Origin: Plasmodiophora brassicae
Lineage: Eukaryota > Endomyxa: Phytomyxea > Phytomyxea > Plasmodiophorida
NCBI GenBank assembly: GCA_036867785.1
Contig: CP145427.1
Span: 124,001-188,000, forward strand
Direction of reading: 5' to 3'
Length of the DNA stretch: 64,000 nucleotides
Position 1 is the first letter of the stretch, and each line of letters begins with the position of its first letter. The notes below the pieces were generated by a model. That model made no database searches. It had not been told where the DNA came from and saw only the letters and a list, made by a program, of their open reading frames with translations. This document shows, piece by piece, positions 23,480-34,933 of the stretch. Position numbers and translations under genes: made by a program.

Positions 23480-23968
23480 CTATTCTGGAACCATCGCGGT
23501 CGGGTACACGGTCTGCTGTGGGGGCATCCTCGTCGGCGGCGCCGAGGCCTTGGCGCGGTTCTGCTCCTTGGTGAGCTCATAGTACGACCAGATGATGTAG
23601 GCGAAGTAGATCGCGAGTGGCAGTTTGATCAGGGGCAAGACAGACGCCCCCGTGCCAGCGACCGAATAGTTGATCATTGTGCCCACGACGTTGTAGATGG
23701 AGAGAGCAATGTTGACGAATAGCGCAGCAAGGCAGAGGGCTTCGCTGCTCAGGATCCCCGTCACCAAGAACAGGATCGACGCTGCTATGTAGGCAAACGA
23801 TTCCGCATATCGCCAGGTCGCCCAGTCCTTATCGTGCGCCACCGTGTCTACAGTGTGTCCAGCGACGAACAGGACAATGCCGTTAATGAAGTACAGGGAG
23901 CTGAACACCATGATCCCCATAGGCAGACTGCATCCGCAGCAGCACGTGCTGGCACGACCGATCGCCAT
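23480..23968 (-). CDS. Four-TM membrane protein, tandem copy 1
   Basis: 162 aa on the minus strand from Met23968. The N-terminus has a Cys cluster (STCCCGCSLP), a possible acylation site. Four hydrophobic helices follow: GIMVFSSLYFINGIVLFVAG, FAYIAASILFLVTGILSS, ALCLAALFVNIALSIYNVVG, and PLAIYFAYIIWSYY. The cytosolic tail ends PPTRMPPQQTVYPTAMVPE, with a PPxY-like proline-rich stretch. A tandem paralog lies at 24389-24835. No named family; topology recalls small tetraspan proteins. Confidence 0.7.
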   Translation of the reverse strand: MAIGRASTCCCGCSLPMGIMVFSSLYFINGIVLFVAGHTVDTVAHDKDWATWRYAESFAYIAASILFLVTGILSSEALCLAALFVNIALSIYNVVGTMINYSVAGTGASVLPLIKLPLAIYFAYIIWSYYELTKEQNRAKASAPPTRMPPQQTVYPTAMVPE

Positions 23969-24030
23969 GGCAACCGCTCGCTGTCGACTGTAGAGCGGGG
24001 CTCTAACAACCACCCATGCTGCCCCTCGAC

Positions 24031-24100
24031 TCTGTGAAGAAAAGGGGGGCCTGAAACGGGGGCCTGAAAAGGGGGCCTGAAAGGGGGGGGGGCTAAACGG
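24031..24100. repeat. Short tandem repeat, unit about GGGGGCCTGAAA
   Basis: Four imperfect copies of a G-rich 12-14-bp unit (ggggggcctgaaacggg, gggggcctgaaaa and so on) between the two four-TM genes. A similar motif with the same flank (ctctgtg...aaaaggggggcctgaa) sits at the outer edge of the palindrome arm near 44425-44460. Confidence 0.7.
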
Positions 24101-24388
24101 ATATAGCTTTACGATAACGACGGGCCGACGTCGACCACGGTCGAGATGGCCTGCAACAGTGCCTCGTCCGGCGTGGGACGTCCCGATCGCGCGACGCCCG
24201 GCTGTACGCCGCGGCCGTATCCGGAAGGCGTCGAGTGCCAACAAAGGCGCTGGACAGGCGACGCAGATCAGCTGGTTACCAGCCACCCAGTACTGGTAGC
24301 CTGGTACTGACCGGTAATTCGATTTCCGCGACGTCCCCGAACAGCCAAAGTGTATTGAGTCGGACGCGGGCATCACTTACGATATTGC

Positions 24389-24835
24389 CTACTCTGGAAC
24401 CATCTTGGTCGGGTACACGGCGGCCTGCTGTGGGGGCATCCTCGTCGGCAGCGCCGAGGCCTTGGCGCGGTTCAGCTCCTTGGTGAGGTCGTAGTACGAC
24501 CAGATGATGTAGGCAAAGTAGATCGCGAGTGGCAGTCGGACCAGGGGCAAGACAGCCACCCCCGCGCCAGCATCCGCATAGGTGACCATTGCGTGCACGA
24601 CGTTATAGGTGGCGAGGGCAATGTTGGCGAATAACGCGACAAGGCAGAGGGCTTCGCTGCTCAGGACCCCCGCCAGGAAGAACAGGATCGACGCTGCTAT
24701 GCAGGCAGACCCTTCCGCATATCGCCAGGTCGCCCAGTACTCTGTCTTGTCTAGCGCCGTGTCTACAACGTGTCCAGCGACGAACAGGACAATGCCGTTA
24801 ATGAAGTACAGGGCGCTGAACATCATGATGGCCAT
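24389..24835 (-). CDS. Four-TM membrane protein, tandem copy 2
   Basis: 148 aa, closely similar to the gene at 23480-23968: same four helices (FSALYFINGIVLFVAGHVVD, ACIAASILFFLAGVLSS, LCLVALFANIALATYNVV, LPLAIYFAYIIWSYY) and tail ending TRMPPQQAAVYPTKMVPE. The ATG that starts copy 1 is present here but out of frame, because about 20 bp encoding the Cys cluster are missing. Translation therefore most likely starts at Met24835, and this copy lacks the Cys-rich N-terminus. Confidence 0.68.
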   Translation of the reverse strand: MAIMMFSALYFINGIVLFVAGHVVDTALDKTEYWATWRYAEGSACIAASILFFLAGVLSSEALCLVALFANIALATYNVVHAMVTYADAGAGVAVLPLVRLPLAIYFAYIIWSYYDLTKELNRAKASALPTRMPPQQAAVYPTKMVPE

Positions 24836-25779
24836 AGGCAAACTGCAGCACGACCGGTCGCCATGGCAACCGCTGTCGACCGACCGTGTTGGAGGTAGTA
24901 CTTGAGCTTGGATATTAGAGGGCGGAGTCGATACGCACGATCACGATGCAGAATGACGTCGGGGTGCAGGGGTGGCGCCCCTGCTGACGGCAGCCGGGGT
25001 GCACGGTGCCAGATTAATCATCGGTCAGGTTCACCAAAGGAATGCCGATTAATCGTCGCCCGGATCCACCACCCAACCGACCAACGCTGATTGTTCGCTG
25101 ACGGACACCGATTAATCGGCGTTGGCAGATGGACTGGTGATCTGCTTGTGATCCCTTAGCTGCCCAGATGCCCCAAAGATAGTAATGTGGGCTCAGCTGC
25201 ATCGATGAGTAAGTATGTCGCTTTCGAGAACGAGGTCCTTTCGCCGCAACACCCACATTATGATAGATCATGCCGGCACCGCTGACACCTACCTGGCGTT
25301 CCTGCTGGTTTCCGTACGTACTGGTCTGGCGCTCGGTATGAAATGGCGTTGCCAATTCGTTCCAGTTTGCGATTGAAGGCCTGCGATGAGCCAGACATCT
25401 CGCTGGCAGGACTGGGTGGCTGCCCTGCTGACCTTCCCCGACGTCGTATTCGTTACCGACCCCCCACCAGTACTGATTCGTTCTTGGTTTTGGCTGACAG
25501 CGTTCAGGTCGAGCTGTGACGTGGTACATACTCGAATGACATCGCCGTCCGAGTACCTGCGCCTCCATCGGCCCCGGTCTGCCGATCGGCAGCCCGGCGA
25601 CTTCATCATGAGCCGGGTTTGGCAGCGACAGCTGCCACGAGAACCGTCGGTCGCTGACGTGGGGGGTGGTCGACGGCATCCCGGTGGGGCCCTCGATCTC
25701 GACGACGCCATACGACCGGGTGAGGAGGTGCCTGTGCCCGTTGCAAACCACGATGGCGAGGCGCGTCTGCCCACTGATG
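24836..25779. other. Stretch with no confident gene; three GATTAATC palindromes
   Basis: A long open frame on the minus strand (25880-25014) has no recognised domain or leader, and codon use does not clearly favour it over other frames. The palindromic octamer GATTAATC occurs at 25012-25019, 25047-25054 and 25110-25117, in similar ccGATTAATCgtcg contexts, which suggests local duplication. Confidence 0.35.
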
Positions 25780-26167
25780 GACGCGCTCTGCATCGCGCTC
25801 GCAAGGCGCCGATCCGGAACCAGGAACGGTACGCTCAACAGAGCTGGTCGTCGGCGGATCCCGCCAGGCCTCGTCGCCACCGGAAATCAAAGACGATCCC
25901 TGGTCGAAGACGCCCGAGTACAGAGGCCTGCTCGCGCGTGCCGCCGTCACCAGTCGTCGAAGCGTCGCCCGTTCCCAGCGCCGCGCCGGGACCCCCACGA
26001 ACGTCGATCCCGTCGCCGCTGCGCCGTTTAAACGAGCGGGTGAAAAGCGCTCGCGCGATCCAGTCGTGGTGGCGACAGCATCGTCCAGCGTCGTCAGCAG
26101 CCCCGTCCGGCACGATCGATACCAGCACATGCACACGGTCGCCTACGCCTATACGTTGCACGTCTAA
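25780..26167 (+). CDS. Possible 3' coding exon of an unresolved gene
   Basis: A plus-strand frame open from about 25780 to the TAA at 26165-26167 shows coding-like composition (GC-rich third positions, AT-richer second positions) and reads ...EIKDDPWSKTPEYRGLLARAAV ... DRYQHMHTVAYAYTLHV. It has no internal start, so it would be a last exon. I could not find its upstream exons. A different plus frame of the same DNA contains an IQ-like string (AIQSWWRQHR), which weakens frame assignment. Confidence 0.28.
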
Positions 26168-26414
26168 CTCTGCCGTATGCGATACGTCGGATCTCGATCA
26201 ATAAGACCTCGGTGGCCATTGGCGGCCGGTCGTTGCGTCTTGAGTCGCCCCACCCCGATGTTGCCAGTGATGGGGATGATCGCCGGCGGAGGGGTCGACC
26301 CGTTAACAGGGTACCCCGGGCGCGATCGCTCCATTAGTGCGCTTGCACGACGAGAACGACGTCGGCGTCGTCGCGGGTGCCGGTCGCCGTTCAGCGCCTC
26401 GTCCGGTCATCGTG

Positions 26415-28024
<1,610 letters not shown>

Positions 28025-28134
28025 TCGGCGAACGCCGGCCGCTGCCCCGTTCCGTTGTTGTTATTCTATAAACCAGTGAAGCGCGAACACCCCCTGCGTC
28101 CAGCCGATGTCCTAAACGGTTAACTGTATTCCAG

Positions 28135-30978
28135 TCATAACGTGACGGCGAACGCGGTGCCAACGACGACAACAGCGGACGTCAGTAACGAGTTGGCATT
28201 GCTCGGGCAGGGCGATGTGGCAGTACCCGAAGCGGGCGGGTCCGGGTCGCGGGACCAGGATGCGACGATCGTGCTCGCCATTGCGACAGCGGCAACGGCG
28301 ACGGAGGCGACCACCACCGCCTTGCCACGAGTGCTGCCCGACAACGGACGAGGTTGCACAACAGGAGAACGGCGTTGACGGGACCGGCGAGCGCGCGTAG
28401 AAATAACCGCAATGGCCAGAGCCGCTAAGGTGACCTTGCCGAGCGTGCCCATCACGACGTAGGGGGTTGCCGCCGAACGCCCTGCCAGAAGGCCAATGGT
28501 GTCTGCATGGGAACCATCAGCACCAGCGTGCTCGTGCGCCAGCATCAGAGGCGTCTTCCCGTCTCGGTCGCGTACGTCAACGATGTCAATCCTCATCAGC
28601 TGTCCGGCGGCGTCCAGGATGCGCCTGACGACCGACGCCAACCCGGCACGACCCGCTAGGTGCAGAGGCGTTCGACCGCGATCATCGACGGCGGTCAGGT
28701 TGGCGCCCTGATCGATGAGGAACACGGCGAGGTCGACATTACTCGTAGAGCGCTCGAGAAGGGCCATGTGCAGGGCGGTGTACCCGCTGGCGCCAGCGGG
28801 AGCCAGCTGCGGAACCGATACTTTGCTAATCGTCCTGATGGCCGCATTGATATTCGCCCCGCTCCTCGTAAGGTACGCCCTGGCGACGGCGACGTCCAGA
28901 GCCAGGATGAACGAAACGGGGTCGATGTCCGCCTGCCAGCGACGAAGAAGGGAATCGCGGATCGGCGCCAGGCGGTGCGACGCGGGCCTGTTCCAGTAGA
29001 GGTCCCAGGAGCACCACGCCAGGGGCGTCAGCCCGTTCGAATCGCGGCGATTGACCAGGTGCGGGTTCGCATTGGCGATGGCATCGACGAGGTCCACTGA
29101 GCCGTACCTGGCCGCGACCTGAAGCGACCGCGGGTCGGGATAGGGAGACGCCCGGCCTAGGAAGACGGCCATGGCATCCCATTGCGCCCACTCGGTGGCA
29201 TTGCCGGTGCAGGCTTGTTGTAGACTCCCGAGGACGATGTCGAACGGCGTACGACCATCCCGATGCCTCCAGGCATGCCAGTACGGGTAGTCGTGACACA
29301 CCTGACGAACACGATCCGGGTCACGATCGAGGAGGCCCTGGAACAGCGCTGGGCGGGGGTCGGATCGCACGTAGGGCGCTCGCGGTTCCGACAAGACCGC
29401 CTCGAGGTCCCCGTCATAGGCGAACAAGGACCCCAGCGGGGCGGAAGGCCTGGCGCCGACCTGCAGCAGCAGCCTGATGACCTCCAGGTAGTGGCGACGT
29501 CGTGCGGCAACGCGAGACGTTGCCATACAGCGCGCTGCGACCGATAACGGCGTGTCGCCAGCCTCGTCTACCTGGCCCACCTGGACGTCCGGATGCGAGG
29601 CCAGCTTGACGATCACGTCGCGCGACAGCCCGCTCCGGATGGCGTCATGCAGGACGGGCGTGCGCCTGCCGCTGGGGTTCACGTCGGCCCCGGCATCAAT
29701 CAGGGCCAGGACGACGTCATCGCTGCGCGTGCGGATCGCGTTCTGCAACGGGGACCGCCCGCCATCGCACGGCGTGTTGACGAGTTCGTTGACGTCGACG
29801 GATTGTCGCAGGTACGTCATCGTGACGTTCCGCGATACAGACAGGCAGAATGCCAGGCGCTGACCGGCCCAGATGTCGGCACCCTTGCCAAAGACGAGCA
29901 GGTCCCGATTCGCCGACCAACGCGTCATCACCTCGTCGTCTCGACCTTCGCTTAGCCTGGCTGCGCAGACGTCCAGGGCCGTCATGCCTTCGTGCAGCGC
30001 GTTGATTAGGGTCGGGGCCCGGTCGATGATGTCGCCAAGGAGCGACGGCGAGCCGAATTCTGCAGCGAGATGCAGAGAGGGAGCGGACGTCGTTACACCG
30101 TCGTTGCCGACCGCGTACACATCGGTGGCGACATTCGTGTACGGGTGCCGTGCGAAGAATCGACAGACGCCGTCGAGGCGATCGGATCGATCGTTGGCGG
30201 GCCTGGCAACGTTATCCGGCGCATTGACCCCCACATTGCGGAGGGTCGCCAGTGCTGCCTGGAACGCGCGGTTCCGGTCCGTCTCTGGATCCGTCCAGTC
30301 CGCCCACCGTGCGTTGTTATAGCAGAACGCGCGAATCCAGACGCTATCCCCGTTGCCGATGTGGCGGAACAGTTCGTCTGCCGTTGCGACCGCACGAACC
30401 AACGCCAGACGACGCTGCCGCTCAAGTCCCGATGAATTCTCAAAGTCAAACAGGCCGTGCTCCTGTGCCCGCGCCTGACGCAGGACAGTGATTATCCTCA
30501 CGATCACGTTGTCCGGTCGCTGCGTCCCGGGATTGAACAGCCCGACAGCGACGCCGAGTGGCGTCAGCCCATCCGAATTAACGACTTCCAGGTTGGTGCG
30601 TCCGCGTCTTTTAAGGAGCTGCTCAACGATGCCGACCTGCCGCAACCGGCAGGCCACATGAAGCGGAGTGTTGCCATCCGAATCGACAGCGTTGACGTCA
30701 GCGCCCCATCCGTTCAGGCAAGCCACGATACGCTGATGGCCGTGCTCGACAGCGACATGCAGGCCTGTCGCTGCCGGGTTCGGGCACGAATCCACATAGT
30801 CGCCCAGCTGCCAGTAACGCCACACGGGGCGCGTGTGCGCGTATGCATTGCAGGCCTGCTCGACGCCCTCGAGATCATCATCGCGGATCGCATCGAAGAA
30901 CGCCTCCCTGCTGACGTTGACGTCCAGGGCGCACGACACCACCGTCGTCACGGCCACAACCACAATGAGCAACGACAT
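28135..30978 (-). CDS. Secreted large ankyrin-repeat protein, 947 aa
   Basis: Single long exon. N-terminal signal peptide (MSLLIVVVAVTTVVSCALDV). At least ten ankyrin repeats spread over residues ~30-830, for example DGNTPLHVACRLRQVGIVEQ, GLTPLAWCSWDLYWNRP and GRTPLHLAGRAGLASVVRRI, separated by longer non-repeat stretches. The C-terminal ~130 residues have a hydrophobic helix (VTLAALAIAVIST), a basic stretch, a second helix, and finish in a hydrophobic tail (LLTSAVVVVGTAFAVTL) that could be a GPI-attachment signal or tail anchor. Closely related in layout to the gene at 46094-48427. Ankyrin repeats bind proteins; target unknown. Confidence 0.82.
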   Translation of the reverse strand: MSLLIVVVAVTTVVSCALDVNVSREAFFDAIRDDDLEGVEQACNAYAHTRPVWRYWQLGDYVDSCPNPAATGLHVAVEHGHQRIVACLNGWGADVNAVDSDGNTPLHVACRLRQVGIVEQLLKRRGRTNLEVVNSDGLTPLGVAVGLFNPGTQRPDNVIVRIITVLRQARAQEHGLFDFENSSGLERQRRLALVRAVATADELFRHIGNGDSVWIRAFCYNNARWADWTDPETDRNRAFQAALATLRNVGVNAPDNVARPANDRSDRLDGVCRFFARHPYTNVATDVYAVGNDGVTTSAPSLHLAAEFGSPSLLGDIIDRAPTLINALHEGMTALDVCAARLSEGRDDEVMTRWSANRDLLVFGKGADIWAGQRLAFCLSVSRNVTMTYLRQSVDVNELVNTPCDGGRSPLQNAIRTRSDDVVLALIDAGADVNPSGRRTPVLHDAIRSGLSRDVIVKLASHPDVQVGQVDEAGDTPLSVAARCMATSRVAARRRHYLEVIRLLLQVGARPSAPLGSLFAYDGDLEAVLSEPRAPYVRSDPRPALFQGLLDRDPDRVRQVCHDYPYWHAWRHRDGRTPFDIVLGSLQQACTGNATEWAQWDAMAVFLGRASPYPDPRSLQVAARYGSVDLVDAIANANPHLVNRRDSNGLTPLAWCSWDLYWNRPASHRLAPIRDSLLRRWQADIDPVSFILALDVAVARAYLTRSGANINAAIRTISKVSVPQLAPAGASGYTALHMALLERSTSNVDLAVFLIDQGANLTAVDDRGRTPLHLAGRAGLASVVRRILDAAGQLMRIDIVDVRDRDGKTPLMLAHEHAGADGSHADTIGLLAGRSAATPYVVMGTLGKVTLAALAIAVISTRARRSRQRRSPVVQPRPLSGSTRGKAVVVASVAVAAVAMASTIVASWSRDPDPPASGTATSPCPSNANSLLTSAVVVVGTAFAVTL

Positions 30979-31352
30979 TGCTGCACAACGAACTCGCCGC
31001 AGCGTTCACAGTGTGCCGCCTGCGGACGGTCGTCAGTCCGGGCGGCGCAGTTTCGGACAACCCACGCTATATTTAGCGGCCATGACGGCGGCCCCAAGTC
31101 CACGACGGCCTCTCTTCACGACTGGAGCGATAGGTAGGCTCGGCGACGTCCCTGGACATTGTATGTTGGGTCGGCCGGCCGCGTTGCACTGCCTGCCGGT
31201 TTCTACTGATGCCAGGAGGTGCACTCCCTGAGGCTTCGCATGGCGACGCTGCTTTGTAGCACTCGAGGCCGGTGGTCGTCAGCGGCCCACGGCAATTTGG
31301 TGCAGTCGCAGTCGGTCGGCGTTTTTGTGCGACAGTCGGGACACGTCGCGCG

Positions 31353-31887
31353 ATGGATGCAGCTCCGGCGTCATTCGGGAAAATGACGTCGGAAGCGCGG
31401 ATGGAGGTTGACGTCGAAGGCGATCGCAGCGACGGGTGCGCCGCCCCGTTCGACATGGGCCGCGCCACCATGCTGGACCTGGCAAACCGCATGCAGGCCA
31501 TCCTGATGGACGTCGTCGCCATGGCCGTCGACGAGGACCGCGCATCATCCAGGACGCCGGAATGTGAGCCAGGCCGTTGCCGCCGCTGGTGTAATCGTTC
31601 TGCGATGTGACGGATCGATTTCCTCAGACGCGTTGCAGGCGGCGGCGTCGATCCAGATCAAGGTCGACGAGTACATGTCGTGCGCGAAGGCGCTCGATGA
31701 TCGCCTGCGCATTCGAAGTTCATCCGCACGCAAGGACGCCTCAACGGGTGCTCTTCATGAGGAGCTTCGCCAGAAATCCGACCTGATTCAACGGTACGCG
31801 CGCGAGGTACGCTCCTGGGAGGCGAATTTCGCTGCGCTCGCCCAGCAGACCGCCGACGTCGAGGCTGGCATCATCCCGTCTACCTAA
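31353..31887 (+). CDS. Mediator subunit 28-like protein
   Basis: Two exons, 31353-31563 and 31628-31887, with a 64-bp intron starting GTGAGC; 156 aa. After an acidic N-terminus come three helices: LDLANRMQAILMDVVAMAVD, ALQAAASIQIKVDEYMSCAK, and HEELRQKSDLIQRYAREVRS followed by W-E-A-N-F-A-A-L. Order and the last helix (E-L-R-x-K-x-x-L-I-Q-R... R-x-W) match the MED28 pattern, where this helix packs in the Mediator head. The similarity is from memory and the family is short and divergent, so MED28 is probable rather than certain. Met at 31383 is an alternative start. Confidence 0.55.
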
Positions 31888-31931
31888 TATTATATGTATA
31901 CGGCAACGGTTGGTCTGTATGGGCGATTTGG

Positions 31932-34549
31932 TCATTTCTTTGCGCCCTTCAGCGCCTCCTCCTCGCGCTGCTTCTCAGCTCGCATATAGGCTTTGAACTG
32001 GGTGAACGAGTTCACCTCCATGAGCTTGACTAGTTCGTGGCAGGCGTCGTCGAATATGTCCTCGGTCAGCACCGTCGTCAGCCGTTTATCGCTGTCGTCG
32101 TCCCCTTCGTCGATGCCGCCGAAGACGTCCCTGAAATGCCTGAGCATCGACGACGGCAGGTTGACTTCCATCGGCGCGCCCTTCTGCAGATAGGTCGTGT
32201 AGATCGAGATCGCGTTGAACCCTGTGAAGCTCGTCCCGAACTCCTTCCTGTAGACCTGGGCGTCCCTCCAGAACAGGAGCGACTCGGACGCGAACTGCTT
32301 CTCGAGGTACGCCCTGAACTGGCTGAACCCCTCTGTCGTTCGCAGCAAATCACCGAGCGTTTCCTGGTCGGTCGCGTCCGCCTCGAAATGCTGCTCCGCG
32401 TCGGCGTCGTCCTTAACGGCATCGCGTTCCTTATCGTCGTCCTTGGAGATGCCCAGCTTCTGCTTGAACTTGGTGATCAGCCGCTCATGCATGGCCTTCT
32501 TCGGTTCATGGATCTGCAGCTGGAACGTCGTCGGCCCGATCGTGAACGTGTCGCCGGGTTTCAGGTGCGCATGCGAGCAACGCGTCCCGTTGACCAGCGT
32601 GCCGTACCAGCTGTCGAGGTCGAACAGCTGCACGCTGTGCTTCCCGTACAGGATCTTCGCATGCGTGCGCGACACCTTCTTGTCTGACACCTGGGACCAG
32701 TCCACGCAAGGTCAGGCGACGGGATGCAACCAGCGACGTGCGTCCTGACAATGATGTCGTTCTTGCCCAGATCGCGTCCAATCGTGACCCATCGGTTATC
32801 GCTGTCGAGGTCGTACCGTTTCCCTTTCTTGTCGAGCGCGGCCAGCGAAAAGACGGCCGTCTCCGACCCCTCTGCGACAACCATTAACTGGGGCATCTTC
32901 AGGACGTCCACCGCATTTCCCCCCTACCGGTCATGTCGACCTTCACCTTCGTCCATCCGTTCTTGATCATCGTCTCGTACGCGTCGGAGTTGGTGAACTT
33001 CACGAACCAGGAAATCAGCTGCCCGACGAGGTGGTCCACGAGGCGCACGAGCGTTCGCGACTCCAGCGGCCCGTCCTTCAGGTCCTTCTGGATCTCGTTG
33101 ATGACGTCCTTCGGGATGTCCTCGAGCTGGTCGAGCGGCGTGGGCGCATTCTTCGCCAGGTACGTCGACTGGAACGCGTCCAGGCTGGCGGCCCGCTTCT
33201 CCGAATCCTTGTGGAACGACGTGTCGAACACCTGGAACGCCATGCGCAGGCAGCGAACGTTCGGCGCCAGGCGGGGCCCCACGAAATTGGCGAACTGCTC
33301 GCAGCCGTCATCGGTGGCGATCAGCTCCTCCAGGTCGACACAGGCGTCGCGCATCTCCAGGACGATATCCAGCGTTTCGTTCATCGCGTCCGTCTCCCGC
33401 TTCTGCCTGAGCAGCTCCAGCTGCAGGGCGACGATATCGCCGTTGAACGCCGACATGTCCAGCTGCTGTAACCCGGGGATCGCGTCCCCCGCGATCGCCT
33501 TCTTCAGGACCAGGACCCATTCCGTCAGACTGATCGCGTGCACCGCCTGTCGCCGCTGCGGGTCAGGCCTGCGAATGCGAACGAGGGGGGTCTCCGTACC
33601 CGGAACCGGACGACGCGCAAGGGCGTCTTGATGGAGAACGCCCAGTGGCCCTCTTTGAAGAACTCGCAGTCGAGGTAGAGCGCCGCCTGCGACAACGAAA
33701 CGAACGACACGATGTCGGTCGAGTCCTTCACCGACCACCACCTGGGCCGGTTGTGTCAGTCGGGGTTCCCGCGCGCGGCAAGGACGTTTCGCCTCGTGCT
33801 TACAGCGCCCTCTGCCGCACGGTGCACTCGAGGGGCAGCCACTGGAACCCGTTCCACATCTCCAGCATGCCCTTCTTGTCGGGCGAGGCGGGTTCCGCGG
33901 CGAACAGCTGCTGCTGCTCGCCGGCCTGCTGCTGGAGGAGGTGGAGAGCGTGTTCGGCGGCGTGCGCCTTCTGCGACATCAGCCTGGCGCCGACCACCTT
34001 CTTCATGGCGGCCTCGATGACGTTGCGCAGGCGCTCGGTGGCGTTCTGGTCGCGCGTCCGGAGCATGACGATGCAGTCCGAGGTGAGGATCTTGATCACG
34101 TCGGTCTCGTTGCCCTTGGCGAACAGGAACAGGATGGCGATGCCGCTGGAGACCTTTGGCGTGGCGACTTCCCGCAGCGATATGAAGTTGCCGTCCAGCG
34201 CGAACGTCCGGGGCGCCCACCGAACGTCGTCCGGCGTCAACCGCCAGCCGTTCTGCGCCATGACGTCCATCTCGAACAGGGTGTCGGATTTGGTCTGCGA
34301 TAACGATCCCTCAGCGCAGAGCAGTTGCGTCGGGCACGGCGATCACGTTTACGTTCTTGTCCGCGCCACTCAGTCGCATTCGCTGGAGGGCCAGGGCCTA
34401 TGCGCCAGGGTTAGCATCGGCCCGTACGCGGTGCCCGTCCCGCCCCGGTGTACCTCATCCGGCAGGTACTTGATCGTGTACAGCATACCCATCTCCTTGG
34501 TCGGCATATTCGTCACGACCATACGGTCGTTCTTCAGGTTGGCCGCCAT
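31932..34549 (-). CDS. PH-RGS-FHA-RGS multidomain signalling protein, 759 aa
   Basis: Seven exons: 34549-34454, 34397-34353, 34294-33804, 33741-33600, 33546-32947, 32896-32750, 32690-31932; introns 50-62 bp, all in phase. Domains by residue: an N-terminal unassigned region; PH domain ~185-280 (KKGMLEMWNGFQWLPLECTV ... HWAFSIKTPL ... LTEWVLVLKK); divergent RGS ~320-450 (CEQFANFVGPRLAPNVRCLR ... SWFVKFTNSDAYETM); FHA ~455-570 (WVTIGRDLGKNDIIV, KKVSRTHAKILYGK, GTLVNGTR); second RGS ~610-740 (GFSQFRAYLEKQFASESLLF, FTQFKAYM). FHA binds phosphothreonine, RGS accelerates G-alpha GTP hydrolysis, PH binds lipids or proteins. It should act at a membrane in G-protein signalling. Confidence 0.8.
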
Positions 34550-34933
34550 CGTGGACGGCCACCGAATTCTACGACGAACTAAGATTCCAACAGGCAACGA
34601 TATGACGGGTGCAGCGCGTGCGCCCACCGATGCCACGGCAATATCTGCTTGGCCAGTCCCTCATCCAGGCCGTTGTACCCAATGCGTTGCGTACCTTCGA
34701 AGCATGTACAATAAATACAACCGGGGCGCCCAGCGTCGCATGGGATACCGCATCGGAGACGCCCCTGGTCGGAGCCAGCGCGACGAACTGCGCGACTGCC
34801 GAGCTGCAGTGCGGCGCGTCACCCGCCGTCGCGCCGCGCAGTGCAGCTTACCCGACGCTCTCTGCCGTGTACATACCGCTGCTGCATCAGGACGGCAGAC
34901 GGACAGCGCAATCCGCGCGACACGCGGCGCCTG

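Noticed and set aside
25014-25880. 289-codon open frame on the minus strand
   Set aside because: No domain, leader or splice partner; its composition is not clearly coding, and a plus-strand frame at 25780-26167 looks more gene-like. In GC-rich DNA such chance frames occur.
26030-26100. IQ-like motif (AIQSWWRQHR) on the plus strand
   Set aside because: It lies in a different frame from the one with the best coding character, so it is probably fortuitous.
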